NCBI GenBank assembly: GCA_019112825.1
Contig: DXIP01000018.1
Span: forward strand, 124,001-188,000
Length of the DNA: 64,000 nucleotides
Reading direction: 5' to 3'
From: Alistipes excrementigallinarum
GTDB lineage: Bacteria; Bacteroidota; Bacteroidia; Bacteroidales; Rikenellaceae
Shown: positions 44,780-54,278 of the stretch, one piece after another
Numbering within the stretch: the first letter of the stretch is position 1
Layout of the letters: every line of letters begins with the position of its first letter
Notes under the pieces: model-generated
Seen by the model: the letters and a program-made list of their open reading frames with translations, nothing else
What the model was told of the DNA's origin: nothing
The model's database searches: none
Position numbers and translations under genes: made by a program

Positions 44780-45922
44780 TTAGAGACAGGCCTCGAGAAT
44801 CCGGCGTGCAACGGCTCCCGTCACGTTGCCGGCCTCGCCATAGGCAACACCTTCGGCATTGAAGCGGCGCTCAATCTCGGCAATCGTCGCCTCGCCGATA
44901 CCCTCCTGCGAGAGGCGGGTCGAGAGCCCCAGCGAGCGGAAGAACTCCTCGGTGCGGGCAATCGTCCGGTCGATGCGCTCCTCCTCCGTGCCGTCGGCAA
45001 TGCCCCAGATGCGCTCGCCGAACTGAAGCAGCTTGCCGTGCTTCTGGTCGCGCAGCACGCGCATCGTACCGCAGGCAACAATTGCCAGCGTAGCACCGTG
45101 CGTCAGGCCGTGGAGCGCCGTCAGCTCGTGGCCAATCATGTGGGTCGCCCAGTCCTGCGTCACGCCCATGCGAATCATGTCGTTGAGCGCCAGCGTTGCC
45201 GAGAGCATGTAGTCCGACATGGTATCATAATCATGTTCGCCGCTCAGGGCACGGAGAGCCACCTCGACCACCGTGTGGAGGATACCCTCGGCCCAGCGGT
45301 CCATCACGCGCGACTGGCCCGTCGTGGTGAGGTACTGCTCGAGCACATGCACGAACGTATCGGCCAGACCGCAGGCAATCTGACGCTTGGGCAGCGAGTA
45401 GGTCACCTCGGGGTCGAGAATCGAGAACTGCGGATAGGTGCCGTAGAAGGCTCTCTTTTCACGCGTTTCGTGGCGCGAGATAACCGCTCCGCTGTTCATC
45501 TCGGAGCCCGTGGCGGGCAGCGTAAGCACCGTTGCGAAGGGGAGCTGCGCCGAGGCCTGACCCTTGAGGACAATCTCCCACGGGTCACCCTCGTAGCAGA
45601 GGCCCGCAGCGATGAGTTTCGTGCCGTCGATGACCGAGCCGCCGCCCACGGCCAGCAGGAAGTCGACCTGCTTCTCGCGGCCCAGAGCTACCGCCTCGCG
45701 GACCGTCTCGACCGAAGGATTGGGCTCAATGCCCCAGAACTCGAACCGTTCGTGCCCCTCGAGGGCCTTCGTAACCTGGTCATATACGCCGTTCTTGCGG
45801 ACGCTGCCGCCGCCGAAGGTGACCAGAATGCGCTTGCCTGCGGGAATGAGTTTCGACAGCCGGGCAATGGTCCCCTTGCCGAAGACCAGGCGCGTAGGAT
45901 TGTAATAGATGAAGTTGTTCAT
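44780..45922 (-). CDS. Iron-containing alcohol dehydrogenase (butanol dehydrogenase/YqhD-like)
   Basis: The 380-residue protein reduces aldehydes or oxidises alcohols with NAD(P)H. It has the family start NFIYYNPTRLVFGKG, the nucleotide-binding VTFGGGSVRKNGVYD, the second glycine-rich LAVGGGSVIDGTK, and metal ligands in CGLADTFVHVLEQY and HMIGHELTALHGLTHGA. The FGGGSVRKNGVYD stretch is shared with YqhD and BdhA, which prefer NADPH. I start at MNNFIYYN (45922). It is a single gene with a terminator 160 bases downstream. Confidence 0.92.
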   Translation of the reverse strand: MNNFIYYNPTRLVFGKGTIARLSKLIPAGKRILVTFGGGSVRKNGVYDQVTKALEGHERFEFWGIEPNPSVETVREAVALGREKQVDFLLAVGGGSVIDGTKLIAAGLCYEGDPWEIVLKGQASAQLPFATVLTLPATGSEMNSGAVISRHETREKRAFYGTYPQFSILDPEVTYSLPKRQIACGLADTFVHVLEQYLTTTGQSRVMDRWAEGILHTVVEVALRALSGEHDYDTMSDYMLSATLALNDMIRMGVTQDWATHMIGHELTALHGLTHGATLAIVACGTMRVLRDQKHGKLLQFGERIWGIADGTEEERIDRTIARTEEFFRSLGLSTRLSQEGIGEATIAEIERRFNAEGVAYGEAGNVTGAVARRILEACL

Positions 45923-45989
45923 ATCCGTATGATGTTTTTCGTGAATCGCTCTGCGGGAGCATTTCGTCTCCGAAAGATAGGCAAAAAAA

Positions 45990-46028
45990 CGGGAAAAAGA
46001 AAGAGCCGGACCTCGAGGTCCGGCTCTT
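45990..46028 (-). terminator. Terminator of the PpiD/SurA-like foldase gene
   Basis: A 28-base self-complementary stretch (46001-46028, arm AAGAGCCGGACCTC) directly after the foldase stop; on the minus strand it is followed by a T/C-rich run (complement of 45990-46000). Confidence 0.75.
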
Positions 46029-46053
46029 CTCAATCGGATGTTGGGCCGCGCCG

Positions 46054-48078
46054 TTAGAAGTACTTGCCGCGCAGGTCCTGGATTTCAGCCATCTGCTGGA
46101 TGGCGGGAAGAGCCATCTGCTGGGCCATGTTCTCGGCCACGGCTTGTGCACGCACCTTCTCACCCTCGGCCGTCTGCTTCTCCTCGGTGGCGATGTTGTC
46201 CACCACGAAGACATAGACGCCCGACATACCCTTGACGGGAGCCGAAACAACCCCCTTCTCGGTGGTCGAAGCGATGGCACCTACCAGACGGGGCTCGATG
46301 CCGGGGCCATTGATGTAGAACGAAGCGTAGCCGACGTTCTCGAAGGGGGCAACCTCCGAGCCGAGGCTTGCGGCCTGCTCTTCGAGCGTCGAGCCCGAGA
46401 GCTCCTTGACGATGGCATCATATTTCTTGTCGCGAAGCAGCTGCATGCGAATCTGCGAGGCGACCTTCTCGGGCGAGGCATACTCGTCGTCGTCGATGGC
46501 CGTCAGCGTGGCAATCACATAGTCGTTGTCCACGGTGAAAATCTCGGAGATGTCACCCACCTTGGCGCCATAGGCCCAGCGGGCAACCTCGCGCGAATCC
46601 TCCAGACCGCGAATCGTACGGTCGCCCTGCACGAGGGTAACCACGCGCGGCGTCACGGCTGCCGTCGTGGCGGCATCGGCGAAGGACTCCTTGGCGTTGA
46701 CCGAGAAGGTGCCGGCGGCGTTGTGCACCTGGGTGCGGGTAGCCGTCGAGGCCTCGACGGGATAGGCGATGGAGGCAATCTGGTAGTGCTTCGAGGGTTT
46801 GTCGGCACGGTAGACCTGCATAATCTGGATGGCGTCGCCCGAGGCAATCTTCACGATGTCACCGCTCTTGGCGCCGGCCAGAGCCTCGGCAAACTCGCCC
46901 GTGAAGGCCGAGAAGGGAAGCACGCCCACCTCGCCGCCGTTGGCAGCCGTAGCGTCATAAACCGAGTAGCGCGAAGCCAGCTCGGCAAAGTCGGCACCGC
47001 CGCGCAGCACGCCCATGAGGCTGTCGGCCAGCGACTCCTCGGTATAGGGAAGCACGATGTGCTTGATGCCCAGCGAATCGGGCACCGTCTTGACGTCGAG
47101 CACGCGGGCCATCGTCCACTCGTTGTTCTTCAGCACGGGACCGTACTGCTTGCCGGCGGTCAGCGCCTCGGCCTCGTCGTCGGTAAGCTGGGCTGCCGAG
47201 ACGTAGTTCTCGGCGATGCGGCCGTTGCGGTTGCTGCGTACGAAGGTGCGCACCTCGTCGGAGGCTGCCAGCTGGGCACCCACCTCCTTGGCCTGCTTCT
47301 CCAGCGCGAGCATGTCGTCATCGGTGGGGTTCACCTCGAAGATGACGTAGGAGAGCGTGCGCGAAGGCTGCTGCTTGAACATCTGCTTGTGGCTCTTGTA
47401 GTATTCGTTCATCTCCGACGAGCTGACCGTGAAGAGCGAATCGGGCATCGAAGCGTACTTCTTGCCGGCCCAACGACCCGAGAAGGTGTTGTTCGCCGAA
47501 GCAACGCCGTTGGCCACCTCCAGAGCGTTCACATAGGTGCCGCCGCGAACCAAACCCATATACTTCTGGAAGAGACGCTCGAGACGCGCCTGCTCGTTGA
47601 GCGCCTGCCATACGGCCTGCGCCTGGGAGTTGGTCTCGGCCTGGGCAAGGAACTGACTTACGGCCGCCACGTTGTAGCTGCCCGTACGGGGGTCGGCGAA
47701 GGCGTTGAAGAAGGCCTGCGAGGGCTGCTCGCCGCTCACCATGGCCATACGCTCGGGCTCCGTCACGCGAAGGCCGAGGCGCTCGAAGCCCGGGTCGAGC
47801 ACATACTTCGAGAAGAGCTGCTGCCAGGCTGCGTTGGCCAGCATGGCCGACTGCTGCTCGTCGGAATCGACGGTGCCGCTCTGCGAACGCACGCGCTCGT
47901 AGGTCTCGTAATACTCCGAATAGTTGATTTTCTCGCCGTCGATGACGCCCACGCGGGGGTCATTGCCCGAGAAGCCCATCTCGGTCTTCAGCGACAGGAT
48001 GAATGCCAAGAGGGCGAGTGCGATGATAATCGAAAGCACGATGCCGAACTTGGTCCGTAAGGTGTTTAAACTTGCCAT
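46054..48078 (-). CDS. PpiD/SurA-like periplasmic peptidyl-prolyl isomerase
   Basis: The 674-residue protein has an N-terminal membrane anchor (about 11-31, GIVLSIIIALALLAFILSL) and a SurA_N-like helical chaperone region (about 40-240). A parvulin domain covers about 350-450 (IKHIVLPYTEESLADSL, FAELASRYSVYD, GGEVGVLPFSAF), and a C-terminal helical and beta part follows. It matches PpiD, which helps to fold outer-membrane and secreted proteins at the inner membrane. The order foldase, CNNM protein, LptC, TPR, barrel and coaX is one I remember as common in Bacteroidota. The -7 box is at 48189-48182. Confidence 0.87.
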   Translation of the reverse strand: MASLNTLRTKFGIVLSIIIALALLAFILSLKTEMGFSGNDPRVGVIDGEKINYSEYYETYERVRSQSGTVDSDEQQSAMLANAAWQQLFSKYVLDPGFERLGLRVTEPERMAMVSGEQPSQAFFNAFADPRTGSYNVAAVSQFLAQAETNSQAQAVWQALNEQARLERLFQKYMGLVRGGTYVNALEVANGVASANNTFSGRWAGKKYASMPDSLFTVSSSEMNEYYKSHKQMFKQQPSRTLSYVIFEVNPTDDDMLALEKQAKEVGAQLAASDEVRTFVRSNRNGRIAENYVSAAQLTDDEAEALTAGKQYGPVLKNNEWTMARVLDVKTVPDSLGIKHIVLPYTEESLADSLMGVLRGGADFAELASRYSVYDATAANGGEVGVLPFSAFTGEFAEALAGAKSGDIVKIASGDAIQIMQVYRADKPSKHYQIASIAYPVEASTATRTQVHNAAGTFSVNAKESFADAATTAAVTPRVVTLVQGDRTIRGLEDSREVARWAYGAKVGDISEIFTVDNDYVIATLTAIDDDEYASPEKVASQIRMQLLRDKKYDAIVKELSGSTLEEQAASLGSEVAPFENVGYASFYINGPGIEPRLVGAIASTTEKGVVSAPVKGMSGVYVFVVDNIATEEKQTAEGEKVRAQAVAENMAQQMALPAIQQMAEIQDLRGKYF

Positions 48079-48181
48079 ATGAAAACGTTAAATATTTGTT
48101 TGCTTGGTGCTAACCTTCCGCGTCGTCGGGCTGCGACAGCCCCGCCGAGGCGGAGCGGCAGAAGGCGTTCCGAATTAGGGC

Positions 48182-48189
48182 CAAAGATA
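48182..48189 (-). promoter_or_regulatory. -7 box of the foldase gene
   Basis: TATCTTTG on the minus strand matches TAnnTTTG, about 104 bases before the start at 48078. The rest of the 405-base gap 48079-48483 shows no gene. Confidence 0.5.
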
Positions 48190-48483
48190 ATAAATATTCT
48201 CGTAAATATGCCATAAAAAAGCGGAAAAATCCCCTCGGTCATCAACTGCCGTGCGGGAATCATTCCGCTTGTCCATTCTGCCTCTCCATTCCGACTGCCC
48301 GCGATTGCGTACGATTCACTGCGCACGCTCTTCGGAGCATCTTCCATCCGCCTCTTTCGGGCATATCGCCCGACACATCTGCATGCGGACCTCATGCCTC
48401 AGAAGCTCTCACGACCCTCGCCGGACGCGCTTCTCCATTTCCTGCCCCTCGGACAGGCTCCGACCGACCCGGGCCCCGGAAGC

Positions 48484-49746
48484 TCAGAGCTTGCGGACCC
48501 GCGCCAGTTCGATGCGCGAACGGGTCGTGCGGAGAATCTTCACCTGGAGGTTGCCCGCCGAAACGGTCTCTCCGGGCGAAGGGATGCCTTCGTTGTGGAA
48601 GAGGATGAATCCGGCCAGCGTGTCGTACTCGCGGCTCTCCTCGATGCCCAGGTCGTACTTTTCGTTGAGGTACTTCACCTCCAGACGGCACGAGAAGACC
48701 CACTCCTGCTCGCCGACCTGCTTCTCAATCAGGTCGGGCACGTCGTGCTCGTCCTCGATTTCGCCGAAAATCTGCTCGAGCACATCCTCGAGCGAGATGA
48801 TGCCCGCCGTGCCGCCGAACTCGTCGATAACGACGGCCACGTTGCTGCGGTGCTTGATGAAGTTCTCGAGCACGGACTGCAGCGGCATGGTCTCCGGCAC
48901 GAAGCTCACCTCCATCATGACGCTCTCGATGCTCTTGGGCGCCGTGAAGAGGCTCTTAGAGTTGACATAACCCACGATGTTGTCGATGCTCTTGCGCCAG
49001 ACGAAGATGCGCGAATACTTCGTCTCGACGAAACGCTCGGTGAGCTGTTCGAGGGTGGTGTCGTCCAGGTCCACGGCCTCGATATCAACCCGCGGGACCA
49101 TGCAGTCACGCACGCGCAGGTCGGCGAAGTCGAGCGCATTCTGGAAGAGTTTCAGCTCCTGGTCGGGCTCGGGTCCCTGCTCCGTGCCGGCCGTATCGAG
49201 CAGCGCGGCGAGGTCCTCGCGGTCGAACTTCGGCTCGGCCACCTGGCGCTTGAGCCGGCGGCCCGCCAGGAAGAGGATGCCCTGCGAGATGAGGGTCGTC
49301 AGCCGCGCGATGGGATAGAGCACGATGTAGAAGAAGTAGATGACCGGAGCCAGCGAGCGGTAGTAGAAGTTGGGGCTGTTGCGGAATACGGACTTGGGGA
49401 GGAACTCCGCCACGAAGATGATAATCACGGTCGAGACGGCCGTTTCGATGGCCACCGACCCCTCCTGGGCAATCCGCTCCCACCCCAGCAGGTGGAAGAT
49501 GCCGCGCAGCAGCAACGACATGTAGAGCGAGTAGACGACCAGCGCAATGTTGTTGCCCACCAGAATGGTGGTGATGTACTGCCCCGGGTGGCGGGCGAAG
49601 ATGTCGGCGATGAAGTCGAACATCCGGCTCTGCTTGCGGTCGATTTCCAGCTTGAGGCGGTTCTTGCTCGTGAAGGCAATCTCCATGCCCGAAAAGAAGG
49701 CCGACAGCAGCAGCATGACGGCAATCAGTATGACGGAAGACAACAT
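48484..49746 (-). CDS. CNNM/CorC-family membrane protein (hemolysin-like, GldE-like)
   Basis: The 420-residue protein has a DUF21-type membrane domain (about 1-140, starting SVILIAVMLLLSAFFSGMEIAFTSKNRLKLE). Two CBS domains (about 195-310, DCMVPRVDIEAVDLDD and VSFVPETMPLQSVLENFIK) and a CorC_HlyC C-terminal domain (about 335-415) follow. Family members are linked to magnesium or other cation transport; GldE, a related protein, is associated with gliding motility in Bacteroidota. The name GldE is only a possibility here. It lies 56 bases after lptC on the same strand. Confidence 0.87.
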   Translation of the reverse strand: MLSSVILIAVMLLLSAFFSGMEIAFTSKNRLKLEIDRKQSRMFDFIADIFARHPGQYITTILVGNNIALVVYSLYMSLLLRGIFHLLGWERIAQEGSVAIETAVSTVIIIFVAEFLPKSVFRNSPNFYYRSLAPVIYFFYIVLYPIARLTTLISQGILFLAGRRLKRQVAEPKFDREDLAALLDTAGTEQGPEPDQELKLFQNALDFADLRVRDCMVPRVDIEAVDLDDTTLEQLTERFVETKYSRIFVWRKSIDNIVGYVNSKSLFTAPKSIESVMMEVSFVPETMPLQSVLENFIKHRSNVAVVIDEFGGTAGIISLEDVLEQIFGEIEDEHDVPDLIEKQVGEQEWVFSCRLEVKYLNEKYDLGIEESREYDTLAGFILFHNEGIPSPGETVSAGNLQVKILRTTRSRIELARVRKL

Positions 49747-49802
49747 CGGTGGCTACACTTTTTAGGTGTTATTCTATCTATGCGTGACTTTACTTTTCGG
49801 CG

Positions 49803-50678
49803 CTACTTCTGCTCCCCATCGGACGTCGACAGCTTGGAGGGAGCCGCCAGCTCAAGGCGTTCAGTCTTCAGCGTGGAACGCTCCCCGGAGGAGTTACGGG
49901 CGCTCTCTGCGGCACCCTGCAGACTCGGCACCGACTGCGAGGCGACGGGCGCGGGAGCCGACACCTCCTTGCGCACGGGTTGCGAGGAGCGCGGCGAAGA
50001 GTAACGGACGCGTGGAGCGGGACCCGGACGCGTCTGCGACTGCGGAGTAGCTGCAGCTGCACGGCGCTCGGCACGCACGCTGTCCCGCTCGGCCCGTTCC
50101 GTGGAGTCGGCCGGCTGGCGGGGTGTGGCATCGACCTCCATCTGCCCCTTCATCCGGCGGAACCGCCAGTCTCGGAACTGCTCGTCCGACTCGAAGCCCT
50201 CGCCGATGAAGACGTCGCGGCCTCCGTTCTGGACGATTTTCGAGTCGACATTCGAGTAGATTTTCCCCGTACGGGCATTCCAGAAGAGCTGCTGCGTATA
50301 GAGCGTCTTGCCGTCCGACTTCTCGACCACCACGTTGCCCTTCGCCTCCCACAGTTCGCGGTTTTCGTAGTAGATGGCGTAGTTGGCCGTCAGCACGGCG
50401 TCGACCGACGAGAGCGAATCATCCTTGTAGGTGGTGATTTTCACACCCTTGCGGAACTCGCGGTAGGGTTCCGCGCCGAGCGTGTAGCCCTCGACGAGCG
50501 GAGTGGTGAAGACATAGGACTTGCGGCCGTTCTGCGACATGACAATCAAGAGGTTCTCGCTGTACTCGGTCATCATCGCCTCGTTGGCCGCCTCATCCGT
50601 CTGCTGCCCGGACTCCCCGCAGGAGAATAGCAAGATAGCACTTCCCGCAAGGGAAAGTGCTACCTTGAGATACTTCAT
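49803..50678 (-). CDS. lptC: LptC-like lipoprotein with long disordered C-terminus
   Basis: The protein helps to move lipopolysaccharide across the periplasm. It has a lipoprotein signal (AILLFSC lipobox), where typical LptC has a membrane anchor. An LptC beta-jellyroll domain covers about 30-180 (TLGAEPYREFRKGVKITTYKDD, LTANYAIYYENRELWEAKGNVV, TQQLFWNARTGKIYS). About 105 residues rich in Ser, Pro, Arg and Ala follow, longer than the usual LptC. I start at MKYLKVAL (50678); the in-frame ATG at 50693 is also possible. lptA, lptB and lptD are not in the window. Confidence 0.8.
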   Translation of the reverse strand: MKYLKVALSLAGSAILLFSCGESGQQTDEAANEAMMTEYSENLLIVMSQNGRKSYVFTTPLVEGYTLGAEPYREFRKGVKITTYKDDSLSSVDAVLTANYAIYYENRELWEAKGNVVVEKSDGKTLYTQQLFWNARTGKIYSNVDSKIVQNGGRDVFIGEGFESDEQFRDWRFRRMKGQMEVDATPRQPADSTERAERDSVRAERRAAAATPQSQTRPGPAPRVRYSSPRSSQPVRKEVSAPAPVASQSVPSLQGAAESARNSSGERSTLKTERLELAAPSKLSTSDGEQK

Positions 50679-50702
50679 GAGAATGGTTCCCATCCGGAGC
50701 GT

Positions 50703-52037
50703 TTAGCGCGTACGAACGGTCGTAACCACACCGGCTGCCGTACCGCACGTTACGGTGTAGCGGGCACCGGGCTGCAGCTCGTTGAAGAAGCACTCCTCCG
50801 AGGTGGGGAAGTGGTTGCGGTAGGACGCAAGGGCCGTCTTGGCATTCTCCAGATACTCGGGGCTGTCCTGCAGCAGGTTCACGGCCTGCGACATCGTGTC
50901 GTAAGCAGCCCAGAAGGTTGCCTGTCCGGCGATGCCGTCACATGCAGCGGCCGAAGCGGCATAGCACTGAGCCAGCACGAAGTACGAAAGACCGTTCTCG
51001 GGGTTGAGCTCACGCAGCTGACGTGCGGCGGCTGCGGCACCCGAATAGTTGGCGGCCACGAGGTCCACGAGGCTGATGCGGACGAGCAGCTTCTCACGCT
51101 CGATGTTGTCGGTCTCGGTGGCAAGCGCCTCGTTCAGATACTTGATGGCCTTGTCATACTCACCCTTGGCCTGGAAGCCCTGTGCCAGGGAGAGCGCCGT
51201 CTCCGAGGTGGGGTGAGCGTTGTAATACTTCTCGGCCGTCGTGAAGAAGAACTCTCCGTCGCAGTTGGCACGCGACATGAGCGATACGGCCTGTGCAAGG
51301 GTTGCCTCGTCGTCGGGGTTGGCCTCGAGCTTCTTGCGGAAGAGCTCCTCGAGGTTGTCGCAGCTGGCGGCACCGCTCAGACCGAAGGCGGCGTCAAACT
51401 GATTCTTGCTCTCGATGGCATCGGGGTTGTTCTCGAAGATGGGCGTCAGACGGTCGTACTCCGAAATCACCTCGTCGGGGGTCACCTCGTCGGTGGTCTT
51501 GTAATCCTCGCAGAGGTTGCCGAAGTAGAGGGCTACGGTCTCCGGGTCAACGTTCTCGCCGCCGGCATCGATGGCCTCGCGGAAGAGCTTGCGGATACCG
51601 GCACGGTCGGAGGGACGGTAGATGACATACTCGCGGGCCTTGCGGTCGAGGATGTAGGCGGTACCCTGCTTCGGGTTGTCGCCGAAGTACTTGGCGCGCA
51701 GGTCGTACATGAGCATCAGCGAGTCAACGTAGGCGTTCTTCTCGGCGAGGCTCTTCGCACGGTTGATTTTGTTCTTGTAGACAATGGCGCCGCGCTGGTA
51801 GATGGCCGACGAAGCCTCGGGGCAGCTCTTAATCAGGGCGTTGAGGTAACGGGCGGCTGCATCGTAGTCGCGGTTGTCGCACGACTCCTTCAGGAAGTTG
51901 CTGTTGAGGATGTTCTGCTGCTTCTCCTCAAGCGTCGAGCCCCACTTGGCATACTGGGGTGCGTTGAGGTCCTGTGCCATGGAAGCCGAAGCAACCAGGC
52001 AGGCTGCAGCGGCGAGCAAGATTTTGACGTGTTTCAT
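50703..52037 (-). CDS. Periplasmic TPR protein
   Basis: The 444-residue protein has a signal peptide (MKHVKILLAAAACLVASASMAQ). A chain of TPR-like helix pairs runs over most of its length (for example DYDAAARYLNALIKSCPEAS, ALSLAQGFQAKGEYDKAIKYLNEAL and VAANYSGAAAAARQLRELNPENG). It ends in a short beta-rich tail (GARYTVTCGTAAGVVTTV). TPR proteins of this type bind partner proteins; the partner is unknown. The lptC gene begins 25 bases after it, and a good promoter (52143-52112) lies upstream. Confidence 0.82.
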   Translation of the reverse strand: MKHVKILLAAAACLVASASMAQDLNAPQYAKWGSTLEEKQQNILNSNFLKESCDNRDYDAAARYLNALIKSCPEASSAIYQRGAIVYKNKINRAKSLAEKNAYVDSLMLMYDLRAKYFGDNPKQGTAYILDRKAREYVIYRPSDRAGIRKLFREAIDAGGENVDPETVALYFGNLCEDYKTTDEVTPDEVISEYDRLTPIFENNPDAIESKNQFDAAFGLSGAASCDNLEELFRKKLEANPDDEATLAQAVSLMSRANCDGEFFFTTAEKYYNAHPTSETALSLAQGFQAKGEYDKAIKYLNEALATETDNIEREKLLVRISLVDLVAANYSGAAAAARQLRELNPENGLSYFVLAQCYAASAAACDGIAGQATFWAAYDTMSQAVNLLQDSPEYLENAKTALASYRNHFPTSEECFFNELQPGARYTVTCGTAAGVVTTVRTR

Positions 52038-52111
52038 GGGTCAATGAGTATTTGTTTTATTGTTGTTGCGTGTGTTACCGGAGGAGGGGGCTGTGCCGCG
52101 CTGCGGATGTG

Positions 52112-52143
52112 CAAAAATACGACGAAACCGACAGAAATACAAA
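52112..52143 (-). promoter_or_regulatory. Promoter of the TPR-lptC-CNNM transcript
   Basis: Minus-strand TTTG (52143-52140), 20 bases, then TATTTTTG (52119-52112), a full consensus match. It lies just past the stop of the outer-membrane barrel gene, 75 bases before the TPR start. Confidence 0.75.
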
Positions 52144-52153
52144 TTTTCAGAGG

Positions 52154-53554
52154 TTAATCATACTTCGGACGGAGGAACCAGTATTCGTTGTTCTCGGCGC
52201 CGGCGAAGAGGGTGAATCCGATGGAGAACTTGATGTACTGCTGGCGCACGAGACCCAGACGCTCCGCGACGTTGAAACCGCGCATGCCGTACTCCACGCC
52301 CACGTCAATCGACGAGAAGGCGCGGTACTTGACCGGAACGCCCATGCCGAACGTCACGGCCATCTGGTCGAGGCGCTGTCCGCCGAAGGTCTGGTGGTAG
52401 GTACCGTAACGCAGGCCCAGCCGATAGGCCCACCGCTTGAAGAAGTTGCGGATGTCGTAGCGGTTGGGGGTGTACTCCACGCCCAGCTTGACGGTATGCG
52501 TATCGGTATAGGCCACCTCGTACGACCTCATCACGGTGCTTCCGTCGGGCGCCGTCTCGGGGGTCACGCCCGTATGCTCGACATTGCCGTTGCGGCCGCC
52601 CCAGTTCTGATAGACGTAGTCGACGCCCATGGCCCACTTCGAGGTCTGGTAGTAGACGCCCACGGCCAGCTGACGCGGCAGCACCAGCGCCAGGTGGGTC
52701 GTATCGCCCTTGATGGTGGTATTGTAGAGGTCGCCCACATAGATGCTCTTGGTCACCGTGGGGTTGAGGTCGCCGCCGAAGTCGTAGGTGGCGCCCACCG
52801 TGAGCAGCCGCTTGCGGTCGATGATGGCGTTCCACTGCACGCCGAGCTGCCCCTTGAACGACGAGATGCTGTAGTTGTCCGTGCCGACGGTCGACGAGAA
52901 GTTGCCGTCGCCCGTGATGGCCTGCGGCGTCATGACGAACGTGCGGTCGATATCGCCCCAGTAGTACTGGACGGCGATGCCCACCGAGAGGTTCTTGACC
53001 ACCTCCCAGCCCACGCCCAGCTTGACCTCCGTCACGTCGCCCTCGCCCTGGTACTGGTACTGGATGCGGCCCACGTTGCCCCAAATGGGGTCATCCTCGG
53101 GACCGCCGTAGGTCTGGTTGTACTTCACGCGGTAGCCCACCGAGCTGTAGGGCGTCAGGCTGAAGCCCAGGCCGAGCTTCTTGGCCAGCGGGAGCTGGAA
53201 GGCGATGTCGTGGAAGTTGAACGTATTGTAGGCCGTGCGCTTGGTGGCCCCTTCGGCCGTCTGCGCGTTGTAGTAGTTCTGCCCCTCGACTCCGAAGTCG
53301 AAGAGGACGCTCTTCTGCGGCGTCACGCTGTAGGAGGCGGGATTGAGCAGATTCATAACCCCCGAATTCCGCATGGCGACACCCACACCACCCATCGAAC
53401 GGGTCGGCAGCGTTCCCTGCGTGTTGAGCTCGCCGATTCCGTACATTGTATAGGGAGAGAAGGCGTTAATGCTGCTCGTCTGGGCCGAAAGGCTTGCCGG
53501 GATGAGGGCTGACGCCGCAACGGCCAGGCAGAATAGGGTTTTCTTCACTTGCAT
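52154..53554 (-). CDS. FadL/OmpP1-like outer-membrane barrel protein
   Basis: The 466-residue protein has a signal peptide (MQVKKTLFCLAVAASALIPASLSAQ). Many amphipathic strands follow with the aromatic patterns of FadL/OmpP1 and PorV-type barrels, for example NAFSPYTMYGIGEL, RSMGGVGVAMRNSGVMNLLNPASYS, LGLRYGTYHQ and YGMRGFNVAERLG. FadL relatives move hydrophobic compounds; PorV relatives carry type IX cargo. Which applies is not decided here. The start codon lies 89 bases inside the end of coaX, in another frame. Confidence 0.82.
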   Translation of the reverse strand: MQVKKTLFCLAVAASALIPASLSAQTSSINAFSPYTMYGIGELNTQGTLPTRSMGGVGVAMRNSGVMNLLNPASYSVTPQKSVLFDFGVEGQNYYNAQTAEGATKRTAYNTFNFHDIAFQLPLAKKLGLGFSLTPYSSVGYRVKYNQTYGGPEDDPIWGNVGRIQYQYQGEGDVTEVKLGVGWEVVKNLSVGIAVQYYWGDIDRTFVMTPQAITGDGNFSSTVGTDNYSISSFKGQLGVQWNAIIDRKRLLTVGATYDFGGDLNPTVTKSIYVGDLYNTTIKGDTTHLALVLPRQLAVGVYYQTSKWAMGVDYVYQNWGGRNGNVEHTGVTPETAPDGSTVMRSYEVAYTDTHTVKLGVEYTPNRYDIRNFFKRWAYRLGLRYGTYHQTFGGQRLDQMAVTFGMGVPVKYRAFSSIDVGVEYGMRGFNVAERLGLVRQQYIKFSIGFTLFAGAENNEYWFLRPKYD

Positions 53555-54278
53555 TGTACTCTAAAATTCTGTTCAATCCGCGAAAGACCAAATTACAGTC
53601 TGCAAATATCGTATTTTTAATCCGTTTCGCAAAGTATTTCGCGTCGCCACCCGTAAAAATCACGCAGAGGTCCGCGCAGCGGCCCTGCAGGCGGGCGATG
53701 TAGCCCTCGATTTCGAAAAGCATGCCCTGGAGCACCCCCGCCTGGATGGCCTCGACGGTCGAGCGTCCGAGCAGCACCGGCTCGTCGCACGCCCCGCACA
53801 GGGGCAGACTGGCCGTACAGTCGTGCAGCGCACGGAAGCGCATCTGCATGCCCGGAGCGATGTTTCCGCCGCGATAGGTGTTGTCGGCCGTCACCAAATC
53901 GATGGTGACCGCCGTGCCGAAATCGACAATCAGCACGTTGCGGCCCGGATAGAGCCCGTTGGCGGCTACGGCGGCGGCCAGCCGGTCGCTGCCCAGCGTA
54001 CGGGGTGTGGCGTAGTCGTTGCCCAGCGGCACGGGCACCTCGGGCGTGAACTCCACCACGCGGCCGATGCGCCGCCGAAGCAGTTCGACGGTGCGGCGGC
54101 GCACCTCCTCGCCCCGCGTCGAGGCGACGATGGCCCGCTCAATCTGCGGCCGGCGCTGCAACAGAGCGTCGACCCACCCGGCCGAGAACTCCACCACGGA
54201 TGCCTCCGTCTCGAAGCCCTCCGCATCGAAGAGGGCCGTCTTGGTGAGCGTGTTCCCTATGTCGACAATCAGATTCAC
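53466..54278 (-). CDS. coaX: Type III pantothenate kinase
   Basis: CoaX phosphorylates pantothenate, the first step of coenzyme A synthesis. The 270-residue protein has the actin-like ATPase motifs VDIGNT near residue 6, the RTLGSDRLAAAVAANGLYPG core, the phosphate motif VDFGTAVTIDLV, and later FTGGDAKYFA. I chose the GTG at 54278 because its GTGA overlap with the mfd stop is a classic coupled start and gives the family N-terminus; the ATG at 54299 is an alternative. The C-terminus runs about 27 residues past the usual end (NRILEYNA) and overlaps the next gene by 89 bases. Confidence 0.9.
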   Translation of the reverse strand: MNLIVDIGNTLTKTALFDAEGFETEASVVEFSAGWVDALLQRRPQIERAIVASTRGEEVRRRTVELLRRRIGRVVEFTPEVPVPLGNDYATPRTLGSDRLAAAVAANGLYPGRNVLIVDFGTAVTIDLVTADNTYRGGNIAPGMQMRFRALHDCTASLPLCGACDEPVLLGRSTVEAIQAGVLQGMLFEIEGYIARLQGRCADLCVIFTGGDAKYFAKRIKNTIFADCNLVFRGLNRILEYNASEENPILPGRCGVSPHPGKPFGPDEQH

